Shown here: in pieces, positions 8,883 to 18,390 of the stretch | Layout: every line of letters begins with the position of its first letter | How positions within the stretch are numbered: the first letter of the stretch is position 1 | Assembly: GCA_027622975.1 (NCBI GenBank) | Contig: JAQBVN010000011.1 | Location: forward strand, 1-64,000 | Source: Bacteroidota bacterium | GTDB taxonomy: Bacteria; Bacteroidota; Bacteroidia; Flavobacteriales_D; Sanyastnellaceae | DNA: 64,000 bases | Direction of reading: 5' to 3' | The notes under the pieces: model-generated | The model's database searches: none | What the model was told of the DNA's origin: nothing | Seen by the model: the letters and a program-made list of their open reading frames with translations, nothing else | Program-made: the position numbers and the translations under genes

Positions 8883-9799
8883 GGCGAAGGTTGGGTCCAA
8901 ACCCTGCAGGCGCCTGACAACATTGGTTTCCACCACGCAGGCACGTAGACCCAACGCGTCAGGGCATGGGGCAAAGCCCCGAATTCGGCGTAAAATTGAT
9001 CGACTCCGCGGTCGAGGCTTCCTCCGAAATCAAATTCCGCCATGCCTCGTCTGCGGGCTTCTCTCATCGCTTCAATCAACATGGCCACACTGGCTCGACC
9101 CGATTCTGCTGAGCGCTTTTGGCCTCCCAAGGCGTAGACCACCCGTCCCTCGCCATCTTCCAAGAACCCACCCGAGGCGAGCGCGGTTCCGTCCGATGCC
9201 AGAGCCACAACAGAAAAGGCCCAAGGCTCAGTGCGTATCCTCTCAATCAATTGGGCCAAGGCGTCCCCACCTGGGTCCAAGTTTTTGCGCTCCCGAGAGG
9301 CCCAATGGAGCCGAAAAACGTCGTCCCATGATTCCTGTTGCCCTCGGATTTCCACCCTGCCGCCGTCGCGCAAAAATCGTCGCTCTTGTTTTCGCCTCGT
9401 GGAGGGGATCAGATCAAGAATATCCTGGTCAACATCCTGGTCAATAGCTTGGCGGCCGTCGCCCCCTTGGTCATCTTCCTGCTGCCCTTTCCATCCCTTG
9501 CGTTGAACGAGAGAGAGTCGACGTGTATGCCGATTCACAACGTGCCAATGGACTGGAGGGTCGCACGGAGGGGGGACATCAAAATCCAACACCTTGATGC
9601 CGCGCTTGCGTGAAAATCCTTGGAGCAGGGCGGATTGGTCTTTCGCTTCACCCGTCAGCCCCACATGCAATGCCCATGGTGGCGTAATCCAGGCTGGGAC
9701 GATTCCTTGGAGCCGAACGAAATTCACCCCCATCGAGGCACTGCCAAGGTGGAGCGTCTTTCCTGTGGGCCCGAGCCAAGATGGATGGTTGTAGCCCAT
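8858..9799 (-). CDS. FemAB/GNAT-like acyltransferase
   Basis: 313 residues. The second half shows the GNAT-fold pattern of the FemAB/BioF2-like acetyltransferases: STRRKQERRF, LASGGFLEDGEGRVVYALGG, AMREARRRGMAEFDFGGS and VDQFYAEFGALP. Members transfer aminoacyl or acyl groups in the cell envelope or capsule. The substrate here is unknown. A hydrophilic insertion around residues 100-125 (QQEDDQ and a repeated DQD) precedes the STRR motif and includes a 12-base duplication. It is 21 bases downstream of the gene for a secreted protein and probably co-transcribed with it. Its 3' end overlaps the oxidoreductase gene. Confidence 0.72.
   Translation of the reverse strand: MGYNHPSWLGPTGKTLHLGSASMGVNFVRLQGIVPAWITPPWALHVGLTGEAKDQSALLQGFSRKRGIKVLDFDVPPPCDPPVHWHVVNRHTRRLSLVQRKGWKGQQEDDQGGDGRQAIDQDVDQDILDLIPSTRRKQERRFLRDGGRVEIRGQQESWDDVFRLHWASRERKNLDPGGDALAQLIERIRTEPWAFSVVALASDGTALASGGFLEDGEGRVVYALGGQKRSAESGRASVAMLIEAMREARRRGMAEFDFGGSLDRGVDQFYAEFGALPHALTRWVYVPAWWKPMLSGACRVWTQPSPYFPRPSV
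9422..9445. repeat. 12-base tandem duplication inside the FemAB-like gene
   Basis: ATCCTGGTCAAC followed by ATCCTGGTCAAT. It encodes an in-frame DQDV/DQDI repeat in the insertion before the conserved STRR segment. Confidence 0.6.
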
Positions 9800-9820
9800 G
9801 AATTGGAGCCACTGGAGGCG

Positions 9821-10648
9821 TCAACCGCCGATGGATCGCTTGACAGCTTCGTATTGACGATCTCCTGAAAGGACGATGTCACCGAGTTCAGTCCATTGAC
9901 GGATTGCGGTGGAATCTCCTTTGTCGTGAAAAGTCTCAAGCATGAAAACCATCGCGTAGGAAAGCAATTTTTGTTGGCTCTCAGACAAACCACGCCCTCT
10001 TTGATCGCGAATCAGAATTTCAGCGGAATCCCACCAAGTCTGTGCGTCTCGAGCCGCATTGGCGAGGTAGTATGTCGCGCCCATCATCATGAGCGCTCCG
10101 GGGTCTTCCTCATCGATCATCGTGAGGTATTTGTAATACGATTTGGCCTTGGTGTATTTGTCAGACTCCATCTCAGACTCCGCAGCAGCCACGGTTTCCT
10201 TGCGCAACTGCTCGAAAAACTCATCTTCGAGTTGCACAAACTCTTGTTCTTTATCCTTTTTGACAAACTTCGACCCGTACTTGAGAGCGTTTTTCAAAGC
10301 CTTCAATTTGTCCACTTCGTATGATTCTCTCAGACTTGGCTCTGAACTGAAGTGAATGCCGAGGTAGGCCTTGGCCATGAACAAGTAGGGAAGCGGGTGC
10401 TTGTTCTCCTCATCGTCTTCGGTGTAGCGAATGGCTTTGAAAAGCACCTTTTCGTATTTCTCATCCACGTACCACATCAACAGTTCATCGAGATCTTCTT
10501 GGGGAATCAAAATGGGTTCTTCTCCGTCTCCCTCGTCTCCAAATTGAGCAAAGACCGAGGCAGGAGATGCGATGCAGGACATCACCAGCAAAATGAATGC
10601 GACCCAAGACAATGAGTTGATTGGGATGGAGAGGGTTGGAGTCTTCAT
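9821..10648 (-). CDS. Secreted TPR-like protein of unknown function
   Basis: 275 residues from the ATG at 10648 (MKTPTLSIPINSLSWVAFIL), which gives a Sec signal peptide ending near VFAQ; the longer upstream extension has no coding character. The mature protein is acidic and helical, rich in Lys/Glu, with short units such as YLFMAKAYLGIHF, YTKAKSYYKYLTMI and ALMMMGATYYLANAA that look like TPR helices. I do not recognise the family. A TTG-N19-TATCTTTC promoter lies upstream. It is followed by the FemAB-like gene, so the two may form an envelope-related operon. Confidence 0.7.
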   Translation of the reverse strand: MKTPTLSIPINSLSWVAFILLVMSCIASPASVFAQFGDEGDGEEPILIPQEDLDELLMWYVDEKYEKVLFKAIRYTEDDEENKHPLPYLFMAKAYLGIHFSSEPSLRESYEVDKLKALKNALKYGSKFVKKDKEQEFVQLEDEFFEQLRKETVAAAESEMESDKYTKAKSYYKYLTMIDEEDPGALMMMGATYYLANAARDAQTWWDSAEILIRDQRGRGLSESQQKLLSYAMVFMLETFHDKGDSTAIRQWTELGDIVLSGDRQYEAVKRSIGG

Positions 10649-10700
10649 GCGGATTGATTTTTGAAGCGATGTGACAAGGTCCATGCCAATTCCTTCAGCC

Positions 10701-10731
10701 CGAAAGATACGAGGACGCTTTGGCTTGTCAA
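10701..10731 (-). promoter_or_regulatory. Promoter of the secreted TPR-like protein gene
   Basis: On the minus strand a TTG (10731-10729) and TATCTTTCG (10709-10701) are separated by 19 bases, matching the Bacteroidota -33/-7 layout with one mismatch in the -7 element. Confidence 0.5.
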
Positions 10732-10818
10732 GAAATGGATTCAGATTCTTTCGGGGTGGAGTCAACCGAGGCCAAGATCTTTTTGTTCCATGTTGGCCGG
10801 ATTGTTTCTTCTCGGAAT

Positions 10819-10838
10819 AACCCTCAAATTGCAGGGTT
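10819..10838. promoter_or_regulatory. Dyad directly before the helicase start
   Basis: AACCCT (10819-10824) and AGGGTT (10833-10838) around an eight-base centre, three bases before the ATG at 10842. It could be a leader hairpin or an operator. Confidence 0.4.
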
Positions 10839-10841
10839 CAC

Positions 10842-13283
10842 ATGAATGCATACGTTCGCTCTCAACTTCACCCGGTGCTGCAATGGTTTGACCATCGCGG
10901 TTGGAGTCCCCAGCCCTTTCAGCTGGAGGTGTGGGAGGCATGTGTGTTGAAGAGGTCGGGTCTCTTGCAGGCACCTACTGGAAGTGGCAAAACCTACGCG
11001 GCAATGGCAGCTGTCATGGCAACCCATAGGGCCAACTCACCCAGCAGTGGCCAAGGTGGCTTGAGGTTGTTGTGGGTCACGCCACTTCGGGCATTGTCCA
11101 AGGACATTGCGAATGCGGCGGAGGACATGCTGGAAGGATTGGGTCTTGATTGGCGTGTGGAATTGAGAACGGGAGACTCTTCCACGTCAACGAAGGCCCG
11201 TCAACGTCAATCTTTGCCAGAGGTGTTGGTGACGACACCCGAGTCTTTGCACGTCTTGATCAGTCAACAAGGGGGGCTTGAGCGACTCTCAGAAGTGGAT
11301 GTGGTGGTGGTGGATGAATGGCACGCGCTGTTGGGTTCCAAACGCGGGGTGCAAGTGGAGTTGGCCCTGGCCTGGCTGCGGGCAATGAAGGAAGTGCCCG
11401 TGTGGGGAATCAGCGCCACCCTCGCCCAGCCTCAACGCGCATTGGAAGCGCTGCTTGGGCCCTCAGCCTCACGCCAAGCCGTTTTGATTCAATCCAAACA
11501 GCACAAACACGTGGTTCTCCGCAGTGCGATGCCTCGGGCTTTCGAACGGTTGCCGTGGGCGGGGCACATCGGGTTGCAGTTGATGGAGGAAGTCTCTCAA
11601 ATCGTCGAAAAGCATCGCTCGAGCTTGGTGTTCACCAACACCAGACGTCAGGCCGAAATCTGGTATCAAGCACTTCTTGAACACCGGCCTGATTGGGCGG
11701 GTCTGCTGGCCATGCATCACGGTTCCATTGCGAAGGACTTGCGAACGTGGGTGGAGGATGCCCTGCATGAGGGTCAACTCAAGGCCGTGGTGTGCACAGC
11801 TTCTTTGGACCTCGGCGTCGATTTCCTTCCTGTGGACACGGTCATTCAAATCGGAGGCCCCAAGGGTGTATCTCGCATGATGCAACGCGCAGGACGAAGT
11901 GGGCACCGACCCGGAGCCACGAGCGAAGTGCATTTTGTGCCCACCCACGGGCTTGAGCTGGTCGAAGCCGTGGCCATGCGCGAGGCAATCGCCCATCACG
12001 AAATTGAGCCTGTCGAGCCTCTTGTGGCTTGTTGGGACGTCTTGATGCAATGGTTGTGCACCTTGGCCGCTGGAGATGGGTTCATTCCGGAGGAGGCTTG
12101 GGCCATGGTTCGGACGACCCATGCTTATGGCGAGGTGGATGTGGAAGACTGGCAGAGATGCCTTGACGCCATTTCGACGGGCGGTCCTGCACTTCGGGCT
12201 TATTCTGAACATCGTCGGGTGACCGTGGATGAGTCTGGTCTGTGGGTGATGCGTGACAAGATCAAGGTGCGACGGCATCGGATGGGCATGGGCACCATCG
12301 TGTCATCGACCATGGTGGCCGTCCAATTGTGGGGGGCCGGATTGCTCGGTCATGTCGAAGAGGCCTTCGTCGCTTCTCTGAATGAAGGTGATTCGTTTGT
12401 CTTTGCGGGCCACTGCGTCTCTTTGGTGTCATTCCAGGGTTTGATTGCCAAGGTCAAACCTTCCAACGCCACCAATGCCCGAACTCCTGCTTGGATGGGA
12501 GGTAGGATGTCGCTGAGTTCCGAACTGTCTCATCGCTTGCGCTGGGCGTGGGATCGCATGGCGGATCCGCAGGCGGAACTTGAACCAGAGCTGATGCGTT
12601 TGGCCCCCATGGTCCAAATCCAGGCAGAGCGCTCCCACATTCCCCGTCTTGGCGAGGTTCTCGTGGAAACCCTCCAGGACAAGGATGGCCATCATTTGTT
12701 CATGTATCCATTTGAAGGGAGAAAAGTTCATGAGGCCCTTGCTTCCATGCTGGCTTATCGCCTGAGCTTGTTGGCACCTCAAACCTTCAATTGGGCTTGC
12801 AATGACGATGGGTTTGAGTTGCTTTCCGATCAACCCATTGTTTGGTCGACAATTGTCGAAGCCCAGTTGCTTTCCCACGATCATGTTGTCGACGACTTGA
12901 TTGCAGGATTCAATGCTTCCGAACTGGTTCGCAGGAAATTTCGGGATGTGGCCACCATCGGTGGTTTGGTGTTTCAGGGATTTCCTGGGGCGCAGGTGAA
13001 GGAGCGCCATCTACTCACATCGACCAATCTGCTCTTGGAGGTCTTTGAGGATCACGATCCCCACCATTTGCTCTTTCGGCAAGCCCGTGATGAAATGTTG
13101 GCTGACCAATTGGAGCTGGGGCGGCTGATGCTTTGGCTTCAGTCCCTTTCAACCCAAACCTTCATCCATCGTCACTTGGACAAACCGTCGCCGTTGTGCT
13201 TTCCGTTGTTTGTTGATCGGCTTCGGGAACGATTGACTTCGGAGAAGCTTGAGGATCGGCTCAAGCGAATGGCTTGGTCTTGA
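10842..13283 (+). CDS. Lhr-like DEXH-box helicase (ligase-associated type)
   Basis: 813 residues. Superfamily 2 motifs: Walker A APTGSGKT (44-51), motif II DEWH (158-161), motif III SAT (191-193), then LVFTNTRRQAE, ASLDLGVDF and MMQRAGRSGHRPG in the second RecA domain. The C-terminal Lhr extension is present, and the length fits the family annotated as ligase-associated DNA damage response helicases. In many bacteria this gene sits beside a DNA ligase, an exonuclease and the phosphoesterase PdeM; none is adjacent here. The ATG at 10842 is preceded by a small dyad. The TonB receptor gene starts 16 bases after the stop but has its own promoter element. Confidence 0.9.
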   Translation: MNAYVRSQLHPVLQWFDHRGWSPQPFQLEVWEACVLKRSGLLQAPTGSGKTYAAMAAVMATHRANSPSSGQGGLRLLWVTPLRALSKDIANAAEDMLEGLGLDWRVELRTGDSSTSTKARQRQSLPEVLVTTPESLHVLISQQGGLERLSEVDVVVVDEWHALLGSKRGVQVELALAWLRAMKEVPVWGISATLAQPQRALEALLGPSASRQAVLIQSKQHKHVVLRSAMPRAFERLPWAGHIGLQLMEEVSQIVEKHRSSLVFTNTRRQAEIWYQALLEHRPDWAGLLAMHHGSIAKDLRTWVEDALHEGQLKAVVCTASLDLGVDFLPVDTVIQIGGPKGVSRMMQRAGRSGHRPGATSEVHFVPTHGLELVEAVAMREAIAHHEIEPVEPLVACWDVLMQWLCTLAAGDGFIPEEAWAMVRTTHAYGEVDVEDWQRCLDAISTGGPALRAYSEHRRVTVDESGLWVMRDKIKVRRHRMGMGTIVSSTMVAVQLWGAGLLGHVEEAFVASLNEGDSFVFAGHCVSLVSFQGLIAKVKPSNATNARTPAWMGGRMSLSSELSHRLRWAWDRMADPQAELEPELMRLAPMVQIQAERSHIPRLGEVLVETLQDKDGHHLFMYPFEGRKVHEALASMLAYRLSLLAPQTFNWACNDDGFELLSDQPIVWSTIVEAQLLSHDHVVDDLIAGFNASELVRRKFRDVATIGGLVFQGFPGAQVKERHLLTSTNLLLEVFEDHDPHHLLFRQARDEMLADQLELGRLMLWLQSLSTQTFIHRHLDKPSPLCFPLFVDRLRERLTSEKLEDRLKRMAWS

Positions 13284-13285
13284 CC

Positions 13286-13293
13286 TATTTTTG
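13286..13293 (+). promoter_or_regulatory. -7 element TATTTTTG of the TonB receptor gene
   Basis: A perfect TAnnTTTG match between the helicase stop and the receptor ATG at 13300, six bases before the start codon. Confidence 0.6.
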
Positions 13294-13299
13294 GCCTCC

Positions 13300-15654
13300 A
13301 TGCAAGAAACAGAACGCTCTGGTAGATTTTGGAGGGGAGCCTTGGTTGTACTCTCCTTTGTGATGGTCCTTGTTGCCCAAGGACAAGGCACCGTCAAAGG
13401 ATTTTTGAAGTCAAGCCAATCTGGGGAAGCCGTGATGTTTGCTTCTGTCACGTTGGAGGGCACGACCTTTGGTGCGAGCAGTGATGTGGAGGGGTATTTT
13501 AGTTTGAGCAGGATCCCCGCAGGTCAGTACACCCTGGTCGTGTCAAGCTTGGAATACGAAACGTTGAGGGAGCTCATCGAAATCCGTGATGACAAGGTCT
13601 TGACCAAAAATTTGTTTCTCTCAGGCAAAGTTATCAGTCTGGGAAGTGCGGAAATTTCAGCAGATCGCGAAGAGCAAACCACCCAGGTTCGCACGTCGGT
13701 GGAGACCATTCGGCCAGCAGATATCAAACGCATTCCGAGCTTTGGAGGGGCGCCAGATTTGGTCCAGGCACTTCAAGTTTTGCCAGGGTTTGTGTCCACG
13801 GGTGACCAAGGCGGCCAACTCTACATCCGAGGGGGGTCACCCATCCAAAACAAGGTCCTGCTTGATGGGATGCTCGTGTACAATGCATTTCACAGCATCG
13901 GATTGTTCAGTGTATTTGATTCTGATGCGCTTGCCAATGCCGATGTGTACACGGGAGCGTTCTCCGCCAAGTACGGAGGTCGTATCAGTTCCGTGATGGA
14001 CATTCGAACCCGAGACGGCAACATGAGGGAAACCGAGGGAAAGGTTGCGGCGAGCCCCTTCGGAGCCAAGTTGCTTGTTCATGGTCCTTTGCGGGCCATG
14101 AAGGAGGACCGAACGGGTGGCATCAGTTACCTCATGAGTGTCAAACACAGTTACCTTGAGCAGAGCTCTCAACTCTTCTATCCCTACATCGATGATGGAA
14201 GACTTCCATTTGGCTTCACAGACGGGTATGGCAAGTTGACATTTGGAGGGGGAGATGGCTCCAAATTCAACCTCTTTGGGTTTGGTTTCAACGATCAAGC
14301 CAGTGTTTTGGATGACACCACAGGGACGCCCTTTGCCCAGTATGGATGGCGGAATGTGGGGGGCGGGGGAACGTTCACCGTGGTGCCTCCAGGTAGTTCC
14401 GTGTTGATGAATGGCCATTTCGCCATGAGCAATTACCACATCAACTTTGAAGAGACCGGCTCCCCAGACCGATTCAGTGAAGTTCAAGGTTTCAACTTTG
14501 GATTGGATTTCAAATACGTGCTTGGAGAGGACAATGTGGAATATGGTCTTGAGGTGGTTGGCATGCGGACCGATTTCCAGACTTACAATTCCCTTCAAGT
14601 GGCCGTGGAACAGCAGGAGAACACCACTGAACTCGGGGGTTACCTCGATTACACCATCAAACGCAATGCTTGGATTGTCCAGCCGAGTTTGCGCATGCAG
14701 TACTACAGTTCATTGGCCAGGATTCGAACCGAGCCTCGGTTTGGTGTGAAGTACAAGGCGACAGAGAGGCTTCGTTTGAAGGCAGCCGCAGGCATGTATT
14801 CCCAAAATGTCATTTCGGCCAATTCAGACCGTGACATTGTGAACTTGTTCTATGGATTCCTTGCGGGACCCCAGAATTTGCAAGACGAAATCAGAATGCC
14901 AAATGGGGAGGAGCAAGAGATTCGGCATCGTTTGCAAACAGCAAATCACGTGGTGGCCGGCTTTGAGTTTGACCTTACGGAACGACTGAACATCAACACG
15001 GAGGGCTATGTGAAGCATTTCACGCAGTTGACAAACTTCAACCGCAACAAGCTCTTTCCTGACAACACCACCTATGCGGATGAACCCGATGCATTCAAAA
15101 AGGACTTCATCGTCGAGACGGGACGGGCAGTGGGTGCCGATGTGGTGGTCAAGTATGAGGAACGTGAAACCTATCTGTGGTTTGTCTATGGATTGGGTGA
15201 TGTGGATCGATGGGACGGCGTTCGTTGGTACGACCCCGTGTTTGATCGTCGGCACAACGTGAATTTGGTCGCGAGCCAAGGCTTTGACCAGGGGAAGTGG
15301 ATGGTTTCTGCTCGTTGGAACCTCGGTTCAGGCCTGCCGTTTACGCAGAGCCAAGGATACTATCAGGCACCAGGAACAGGGGGGGGGATTGATGGTGATT
15401 ATCTCAATGCCAATCCAAACCAAGTCAGCATCTATCTCGCGGGATTGAACGAAGGGCGACTCCCTGCGTATCATCGCCTCGATGTCAGTGTCAAGCGCAC
15501 GTGGCAAGAAGTGGCCGGTGGAGACATGGAATTGTCCATGGGCATCACCAACCTGTACGATCGGGACAACATCTTTTACATCAACCGAATCACGGGGCAA
15601 CGCAAAAACCAATTGCCATTCCTGCCTTCCATCGGCTTGGATTGGGCTTTTTGA
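13300..15654 (+). CDS. TonB-dependent outer-membrane receptor with carboxypeptidase-regulatory-like domain
   Basis: 784 residues from the ATG at 13300. Order of domains: signal peptide (ending near VAQGQ), a beta-sandwich carboxypeptidase-regulatory-like domain (about 30-110, with GTVKGFLKS and GYFSLSRIPAGQYTLVVS), a plug domain (about 140-250, GGQLYIRGGSPIQNKVLLDG), and a 22-strand-type barrel ending in an aromatic residue (LPSIGLDWAF). Such receptors import bulky ligands with TonB-ExbBD energy. No SusD-like lipoprotein or DUF4249 partner follows, so the substrate is open. It converges with recN across a 142-base gap (15655-15796) in which I see no clear terminator. Confidence 0.92.
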   Translation: MQETERSGRFWRGALVVLSFVMVLVAQGQGTVKGFLKSSQSGEAVMFASVTLEGTTFGASSDVEGYFSLSRIPAGQYTLVVSSLEYETLRELIEIRDDKVLTKNLFLSGKVISLGSAEISADREEQTTQVRTSVETIRPADIKRIPSFGGAPDLVQALQVLPGFVSTGDQGGQLYIRGGSPIQNKVLLDGMLVYNAFHSIGLFSVFDSDALANADVYTGAFSAKYGGRISSVMDIRTRDGNMRETEGKVAASPFGAKLLVHGPLRAMKEDRTGGISYLMSVKHSYLEQSSQLFYPYIDDGRLPFGFTDGYGKLTFGGGDGSKFNLFGFGFNDQASVLDDTTGTPFAQYGWRNVGGGGTFTVVPPGSSVLMNGHFAMSNYHINFEETGSPDRFSEVQGFNFGLDFKYVLGEDNVEYGLEVVGMRTDFQTYNSLQVAVEQQENTTELGGYLDYTIKRNAWIVQPSLRMQYYSSLARIRTEPRFGVKYKATERLRLKAAAGMYSQNVISANSDRDIVNLFYGFLAGPQNLQDEIRMPNGEEQEIRHRLQTANHVVAGFEFDLTERLNINTEGYVKHFTQLTNFNRNKLFPDNTTYADEPDAFKKDFIVETGRAVGADVVVKYEERETYLWFVYGLGDVDRWDGVRWYDPVFDRRHNVNLVASQGFDQGKWMVSARWNLGSGLPFTQSQGYYQAPGTGGGIDGDYLNANPNQVSIYLAGLNEGRLPAYHRLDVSVKRTWQEVAGGDMELSMGITNLYDRDNIFYINRITGQRKNQLPFLPSIGLDWAF

Positions 15655-15796
15655 GGCCTGTCAAAGCGGTCATCGTCGATCCGACGGACGACTATGCGGG
15701 AATCGCACTGGCCGGGAATTTTATCGAACACCCTGGCCCGAGGCCCGTGCGAGCGTCTTGTGCATTGAACCTGACCCAACATCTTGAACGATTTCG

Positions 15797-17461
15797 CTAC
15801 ACCTCCGGAGCTTCGAGCAACCGACTGGCTTGGCCGAGGGCCTCGGATGTGATTGAATCACCACTCAACATGCGGGCAATCACTTGGATCCTTTCTTGAG
15901 GTGTCAAACCCTTCACATGAACGTGCGTGTTGGCACCATCCGTCGTTTTGGAAACTTCCCAGTGATGGTCCGCCAGAGAGGCCACTTGGGGAAGGTGAGT
16001 CACGGCAATCACCTGCATGGTTCCTTCCGAGGAGGCGATGGCTTTCATGGATCGCCCCATGTGGCTTGCGACGTCTCCACTGACACCGGTGTCGATCTCA
16101 TCCAACACGAGCACAGGGGTGTGGAGGGCATCCGAGGTGGTGCGCTTCATGGCCAGGCCAAACCGCGATTTCTCTCCTCCACTTGCCACTTTGTGAATGG
16201 GTTGAAGGGAAGAGCCTGGGTTGGAGGCAAACAGCAGGGAAGGTTCGTCCGCTCCGAGCATGTCTGGGGTGCATGGAGTCATCACCCATTCAAGCTGGGC
16301 ATGGGGCATTTTCAATTGGGCCAACCTGGGCAAAAGACTCTCCACAAGAGAACTTCCAGCAGCTTGTCTGGCCTTTCGCAAACGAATGGCTGCTGCATCG
16401 CGTGCGTGACGCGCAGTTTCTTCGAGACGCATCGCCGACTCCCAGTTGAATTCGAGATCATCCAGCGACTCGAGTTGTTGTCGAAGCGATTCGTTGAGAA
16501 GCACCAAGGATTGGATGTCATCGACACCATACCTCCTCATGGCTTGCATCACAAGGTCATGCTTGGCTTGCAATTGATGCAGACGTTCCGGATTGGGGGC
16601 CTTGTCTTCAGTCAGTTGAAACAACGTCTCGGACACATCTTTCATTTCAATCCGCACGCTATCCACCCGGTCAAGCAGCTCTTTGGCATCACCATCCCAT
16701 TGGGCCGCGATTTGAAGTTTTCTGCGAACCTGATCCAATCCACCCAGCAACCCTTGGGTTTCGTCGTCACATATTGAGGCCGCCTGGGACAGTGCATCCG
16801 TGATGTCAGCCGCGTGGGTCAACACCTGCAATTCGTCGGTCAGCTCCTGCCAATCGAAGGAGTCCAATTGAAGGCCCTCCAGGGCTTGAACTTGATGCTG
16901 AAGGTAGGAGAGGTCCCCCTGTGGCGATTGGCGAAGTGCCTGCAATTGGGCGAGATTTTGAGAAGCCTGTTGCCATTGTTGTTGAGCGTGGCGATAGGCT
17001 TCAAGCACCTCGTGGTGCCCTCCAGCTGAATCCAACACGTTACACAGCGAATCGCGCTGAAACATGTCGCCCAAATCATCTTGCCCATGGAGGTCTACCA
17101 TGTGAGCGCCAAACTCCTTCAATTGAGAGGCCGTGGCCAGGGCATCGTTGATGAATGCACGTGATCGTCCGTTGCGGAGCACTTCTCTTCGGACCACAAC
17201 AGGTTGGGATGAAGGGAGGCCTTGATGCTTCAGCCATTCGCCGAGATGGCCTGCCTCAAAATCTCCTTCTACCATGGCACGGTCACCGTGAAGACCCACA
17301 GCGGCACTCTCCGCACGTGCCCCGAGCAACAGTCCCAAAGCGCCGAGCAGAATGGATTTCCCTGACCCCGTTTCTCCAGTGAACACATGAAATCCCTTGT
17401 CGAAAGTCAATTCCACATGCGCAATCAGCGCGTGATTGTGGACCTCCAGTCTCCTCAACAT
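15797..17461 (-). CDS. recN: DNA repair protein RecN
   Basis: 554 residues. SMC-like ATPase with Walker A GETGSGKS at 29-36, a long central coiled coil rich in Gln/Leu, and a C-terminal half carrying VASGGEKSRFGLAMK (signature) and PVLVLDEIDTGVSG (Walker B). It acts in double-strand break repair by recombination. It is the last gene of the bamD - omega - coaBC - DUF4835 - recN run; its ATG shares one base with the stop of the DUF4835 gene. The block order agrees with that known from many Flavobacteriia. Confidence 0.97.
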   Translation of the reverse strand: MLRRLEVHNHALIAHVELTFDKGFHVFTGETGSGKSILLGALGLLLGARAESAAVGLHGDRAMVEGDFEAGHLGEWLKHQGLPSSQPVVVRREVLRNGRSRAFINDALATASQLKEFGAHMVDLHGQDDLGDMFQRDSLCNVLDSAGGHHEVLEAYRHAQQQWQQASQNLAQLQALRQSPQGDLSYLQHQVQALEGLQLDSFDWQELTDELQVLTHAADITDALSQAASICDDETQGLLGGLDQVRRKLQIAAQWDGDAKELLDRVDSVRIEMKDVSETLFQLTEDKAPNPERLHQLQAKHDLVMQAMRRYGVDDIQSLVLLNESLRQQLESLDDLEFNWESAMRLEETARHARDAAAIRLRKARQAAGSSLVESLLPRLAQLKMPHAQLEWVMTPCTPDMLGADEPSLLFASNPGSSLQPIHKVASGGEKSRFGLAMKRTTSDALHTPVLVLDEIDTGVSGDVASHMGRSMKAIASSEGTMQVIAVTHLPQVASLADHHWEVSKTTDGANTHVHVKGLTPQERIQVIARMLSGDSITSEALGQASRLLEAPEV

Positions 17462-18390
17462 CAGCCCAATCGTTGGTCGTAGGATTGGATGTTCCCGGGG
17501 TCCATTTGCTTCAAAATGGGCAGCAATCTCACCCGTTCGGCTTCCGTCGCTGGTTCAAAAACGTCGATGATTTCGTCGCTCTTGGCTGAGAAAAAAATCT
17601 GAATGTTGTAAGAACCTGGCCGTATGCGGTTGGTGGATCTCATGTCGATGATCGCTTCAGCCATGGTGAGCCTTGCGCCTTCAATGTCCGTGAACAACAT
17701 GTCCATGCCTTTGCGATGGTAGTTGTACAGGCACGTACGAACAGGCCGAAAAGTTTGGCTCAAGTGATTTTCCACCAACCAATACCGATTTTGACGGCTT
17801 TGTGATGCGCGCCATCCTGTTTCACCCGCGTTTTGAGCATTGGCCACAACTGCTTGGGCTTGGAGGAAATAAGGTGTGCCACCTTCCATCCCAAACGTAT
17901 CGTAATCCATGCCGAGGATCATGTACGAATAGTAGGCGAGCAAAGAGGACAGGTTGTCTCTGTGTTGCCCAGGGTTGAACAAAATGGCGCTGTTGTCCAA
18001 CCACTCAAACTGGATGTCTCCATCGTTGACAAGGAGCACTGGGGTGTTGTAGTCCGCGTTGAACACTGGACGTGAACTTTGCACTTGAAGGCTTCCTTTG
18101 AACACGGTGGAACCGACCACTTCACTGATGGTCAATTGCATGGTACATTCAATCCGCTCTTCGAATTCAAAATTGTGGTCAGTCCAACGGCGTCCGTTGA
18201 GGAATTCACGAATGGCTTCCTCCAAGGCATCAAAACGTGAGGCATCCACGTTGCTGATTTGAGGTGCAATCACCGTGACCGTGCAATTGAGTTCCTGAGA
18301 AGAGGCGGTCATGGACCAACATCCGAGCAACAAGCAGAAGGCGACATGTGCCGATCCGAAAAAGCGTGGGAGATTGGTTGGAAAGATCAT
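17461..18390 (-). CDS. DUF4835 family secreted protein (T9SS-associated, PorD-like)
   Basis: 309 residues. The ATG at 18390 forms a 4-base ATGA overlap with the coaBC stop and gives a signal peptide ending near TASSQ; an ATG seven codons upstream is less likely. The mature part begins ELNCTVTVIAPQISN and includes WTDHNFEFEERIECTMQLTI and LAYYSYMILGMDYDTF, which I recognise as the DUF4835 pattern. This family is Bacteroidota-specific and has been linked to type IX secretion under the name PorD; I am not certain of that link. Function at molecular level is unknown. Confidence 0.85.
   Translation of the reverse strand: MIFPTNLPRFFGSAHVAFCLLLGCWSMTASSQELNCTVTVIAPQISNVDASRFDALEEAIREFLNGRRWTDHNFEFEERIECTMQLTISEVVGSTVFKGSLQVQSSRPVFNADYNTPVLLVNDGDIQFEWLDNSAILFNPGQHRDNLSSLLAYYSYMILGMDYDTFGMEGGTPYFLQAQAVVANAQNAGETGWRASQSRQNRYWLVENHLSQTFRPVRTCLYNYHRKGMDMLFTDIEGARLTMAEAIIDMRSTNRIRPGSYNIQIFFSAKSDEIIDVFEPATEAERVRLLPILKQMDPGNIQSYDQRLG

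Noticed and set aside
15655-15796. A small gene or terminator between the TonB receptor and recN
   Set aside because: Open frames cross the gap but no start-signal, family match or consistent coding pattern supports them, and the only stem (CGTCG-ATC-CGACG) is short and lacks a T-run.
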